Source of the DNA: Streptomyces chattanoogensis
GTDB taxonomy: Bacteria > Actinomycetota > Actinomycetes > Streptomycetales > Streptomycetaceae
Direction of reading: 5' to 3'
Length of the DNA: 27,385 nt
Assembly (NCBI RefSeq): GCF_001294335.1
Contig: NZ_LGKG01000181.1
Location: 1 to 27,385 of the forward strand
The position numbers were made by a program, and so were the translations under genes. Of this stretch, positions 25,949 through 27,385 are shown in pieces; within the stretch, counting starts at the first letter, position 1; each line of letters begins with the position of its first letter. The notes beneath the pieces are model-generated. The model was not told the DNA's origin and did not search any database. It worked only from the letters and a program-made list of their open reading frames with translations.

Positions 25949-27280
25949 GTGCTAGGAGAGTATCGGATCGAAGGGCGGCGCGCATCGGAGATTGCCGCCA
26001 GCGTCGAGCGAGCCATCGGTGCAGGTGAGCTCCAACCAGGCGAAGTGCTGCCTCCCCTAAGGGAGTTGGCGGTCTATCTCGAGGTCAATCCGAATACGGT
26101 CGCGTCCGCATACCGGACGCTGCGCGACCGCGGTGTGATCGAAACCGCGGGCCGCCGCGGCAGCCGGGTGCGTCCACGACCCGCGAGCACCTCCCGGGAA
26201 GCACTGCGGGTGGAGGCGCCGCCGGGCGTACGGGACGCCTCCGACGGCAACCCCGATCCGGCACTGCTGCCCCCGCTGGAGGCCGCGCTGGCCGAGGCCG
26301 CGGCGCGCAGCGCCCGGCGGCCCACGCTCTACGGCGCACCGGCCGTCGACGAGGACCTCGAAGCGCTGGCCCGCGCGGCCTTCCTCCGCGACGGCGTACC
26401 CGAAGCCCCGATCGCCGTCACCAGCGGGTCGCTCGATGCCATCGAGCGGGTGCTCGCCGCGCATCTGCGCCCCGGCGACACCGTGGCGGTGGAGGATCCG
26501 GGCTGGGGCAGCCTGCTGGATCTGATCCCGGCACTCGGGCTGCGCCCCGCACCGGTTGCGGTGGACGACGAGGGGCCGCTGCCCGAGCAGCTGGCGCAGG
26601 CACTCCGCGACGGCGCCCGGGCCGTCGTCATCACCGACCGGGCGCAGAACCCCACGGGAGCCGCGGTCAGCCGCGCCCGCGCCACCGAGCTTCGCGCCCT
26701 CCTGGCCGGGCACCCCGGCGTCCTCCTCATAGAGGACGACCACGGCCACGGCATCGTCGACGTCCCGCTCCATCCCCTCTCCGGCGCCACCGACCACTGG
26801 GCGCTGGTCCGCTCCACGGCCAAGGCCTACGGCCCGGACCTGCGCCTCGCGGTGCTCACCGGTGACACGGTGACCGTGGACCGGGTGCGCGGCAGACAGC
26901 TTCTGGGGCCGGGCTGGGTCAGTCATCTGCTCCAGGACACGGCCGCCCATCTGTGGCGCACATCCGCCATCGATCCGAAGCGGGTCGCCGCGTCCTACGG
27001 CCGTCGCCGCGATGCCCTGATACGGGCACTGGCCGAGCGCGGCGTACGGGCGCGCGGGCGCAGCGGAATGAACGTCTGGGTGTCGGTCCCCGATGAGACC
27101 GGCGCCGTCGCCCGGCTCCTGCACGCCGGCTGGGCGGTGGCACCGGGCGCACGCTTCCGGATGCACTCCCCGCCCGGTGTCCGGATCACCGTGTCCGGCT
27201 TGACCGACGACGACATCGCGCCGGTGGCGGATGCCGTCGCGACGGCCACGGGAGTGGGGGAGGCGCGGCGGTACGAGTGA
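25949..27280 (+). CDS. MocR/PdxR-type GntR regulator with aminotransferase domain
   Basis: This 443-aa fusion has a GntR winged helix-turn-helix at about residues 10-75 (AIGAGELQPGEVLPPLRELAVYLEVNPNTVASAYRTLRDRGVIE) and a fold-type I aminotransferase domain at about 95-440. The aminotransferase part contains ITDRAQNPTGAAVS, IEDDHGHGI and the PLP-lysine segment STAKAYGPDLR with K292. MocR proteins bind pyridoxal phosphate and regulate adjacent, usually divergent genes; PdxR members control vitamin B6 synthesis, others GABA or taurine use. Here the divergent operon encodes a PPOX-like and a PaiB-like flavin protein, so it is the probable target. GTG 25949 lacks a Shine-Dalgarno sequence and appears leaderless. 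Nothing further is visible in the last 105 bases. Confidence 0.92.
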   Translation: MLGEYRIEGRRASEIAASVERAIGAGELQPGEVLPPLRELAVYLEVNPNTVASAYRTLRDRGVIETAGRRGSRVRPRPASTSREALRVEAPPGVRDASDGNPDPALLPPLEAALAEAAARSARRPTLYGAPAVDEDLEALARAAFLRDGVPEAPIAVTSGSLDAIERVLAAHLRPGDTVAVEDPGWGSLLDLIPALGLRPAPVAVDDEGPLPEQLAQALRDGARAVVITDRAQNPTGAAVSRARATELRALLAGHPGVLLIEDDHGHGIVDVPLHPLSGATDHWALVRSTAKAYGPDLRLAVLTGDTVTVDRVRGRQLLGPGWVSHLLQDTAAHLWRTSAIDPKRVAASYGRRRDALIRALAERGVRARGRSGMNVWVSVPDETGAVARLLHAGWAVAPGARFRMHSPPGVRITVSGLTDDDIAPVADAVATATGVGEARRYE

Positions 27281-27385
27281 GAGCCGGCAGGCCGGGGGCG
27301 TGCCGGGGGGGAGGTCGAGGGGTGGGCCGTGGGGCGTGCCGAGGGACAGGTCCGGTGGGGGCGGGCTGGGGCATGCCGTGTGGGG

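Noticed and set aside
27281..27385. Gene at the right edge
   Set aside because: The last 105 bases are G-rich with no ribosome site, and the only open frame is a Pro/Arg-rich antisense shadow.

Overview
This window looks like part of a Streptomyces chromosome. GC content is very high, with strong G/C preference at third codon positions. Start codons often follow GGAGG-type sites, several genes appear leaderless, and most proteins resemble known Streptomyces families. From memory, the gene order matches the SCO1389 to about SCO1370 neighbourhood of S. coelicolor. No search was run, so ortholog names are recognition rather than computed results. I see no transposase, integrase, CRISPR array or tRNA.

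Layout: (1) Bases 1-150 hold the 3' part of a 5S rRNA and a 20-bp perfect terminator hairpin, so the window starts at the end of an rrn operon. (2) Bases 242-10344 hold a plus-strand cluster: eukaryote-type cardiolipin synthase, an 831-aa NDP-sugar transferase fused to a degenerate phosphomannomutase-like domain, DUF881 / small basic protein / DUF881 with 4-bp overlaps, a GarA/OdhI-type FHA protein carrying a zinc ribbon, a MerR regulator, a bifunctional-nuclease-family protein, a second MerR regulator and a DinB polymerase. Most of this order is shared with mycobacteria (Rv1822-Rv1832 region). (3) Bases 10245-13935 hold a minus-strand PRC-barrel gene and, divergent from it, a tandem glycine riboswitch followed by gcvP. 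(4) Bases 14016-21983 hold a mixed-strand set: DUF5999, an unknown protein, a GCS2-family ligase, a CPBP membrane protein, a PhzF-like isomerase, a His-rich PadR regulator, an SRPBCC protein, an HAD-like protein and a Clp-N protein. Convergent pairs here are mostly separated by hairpin terminators. (5) Bases 22069-24409 hold two EamA/DMT transporters; the second is preceded by an apparently leaderless 11-codon leader ORF containing three prolines in a row. (6) Bases 24449-27280 hold a two-gene flavin-binding operon (PPOX-like, PaiB-like) divergent from a MocR-type GntR/aminotransferase regulator, with a perfect 12-bp palindrome between them.

How the genes may work together: the first cluster combines membrane lipid and envelope functions (cardiolipin, nucleotide sugar, three membrane proteins) with a phospho-switch that in relatives controls 2-oxoglutarate/glutamate metabolism, and it ends at glycine cleavage. 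The most interesting leads are the pseudo-phosphomannomutase domain, the zinc-ribbon GarA variant, the Tudor-like tail on DinB, the PPP leader ORF and an HAD protein lacking its nucleophile.
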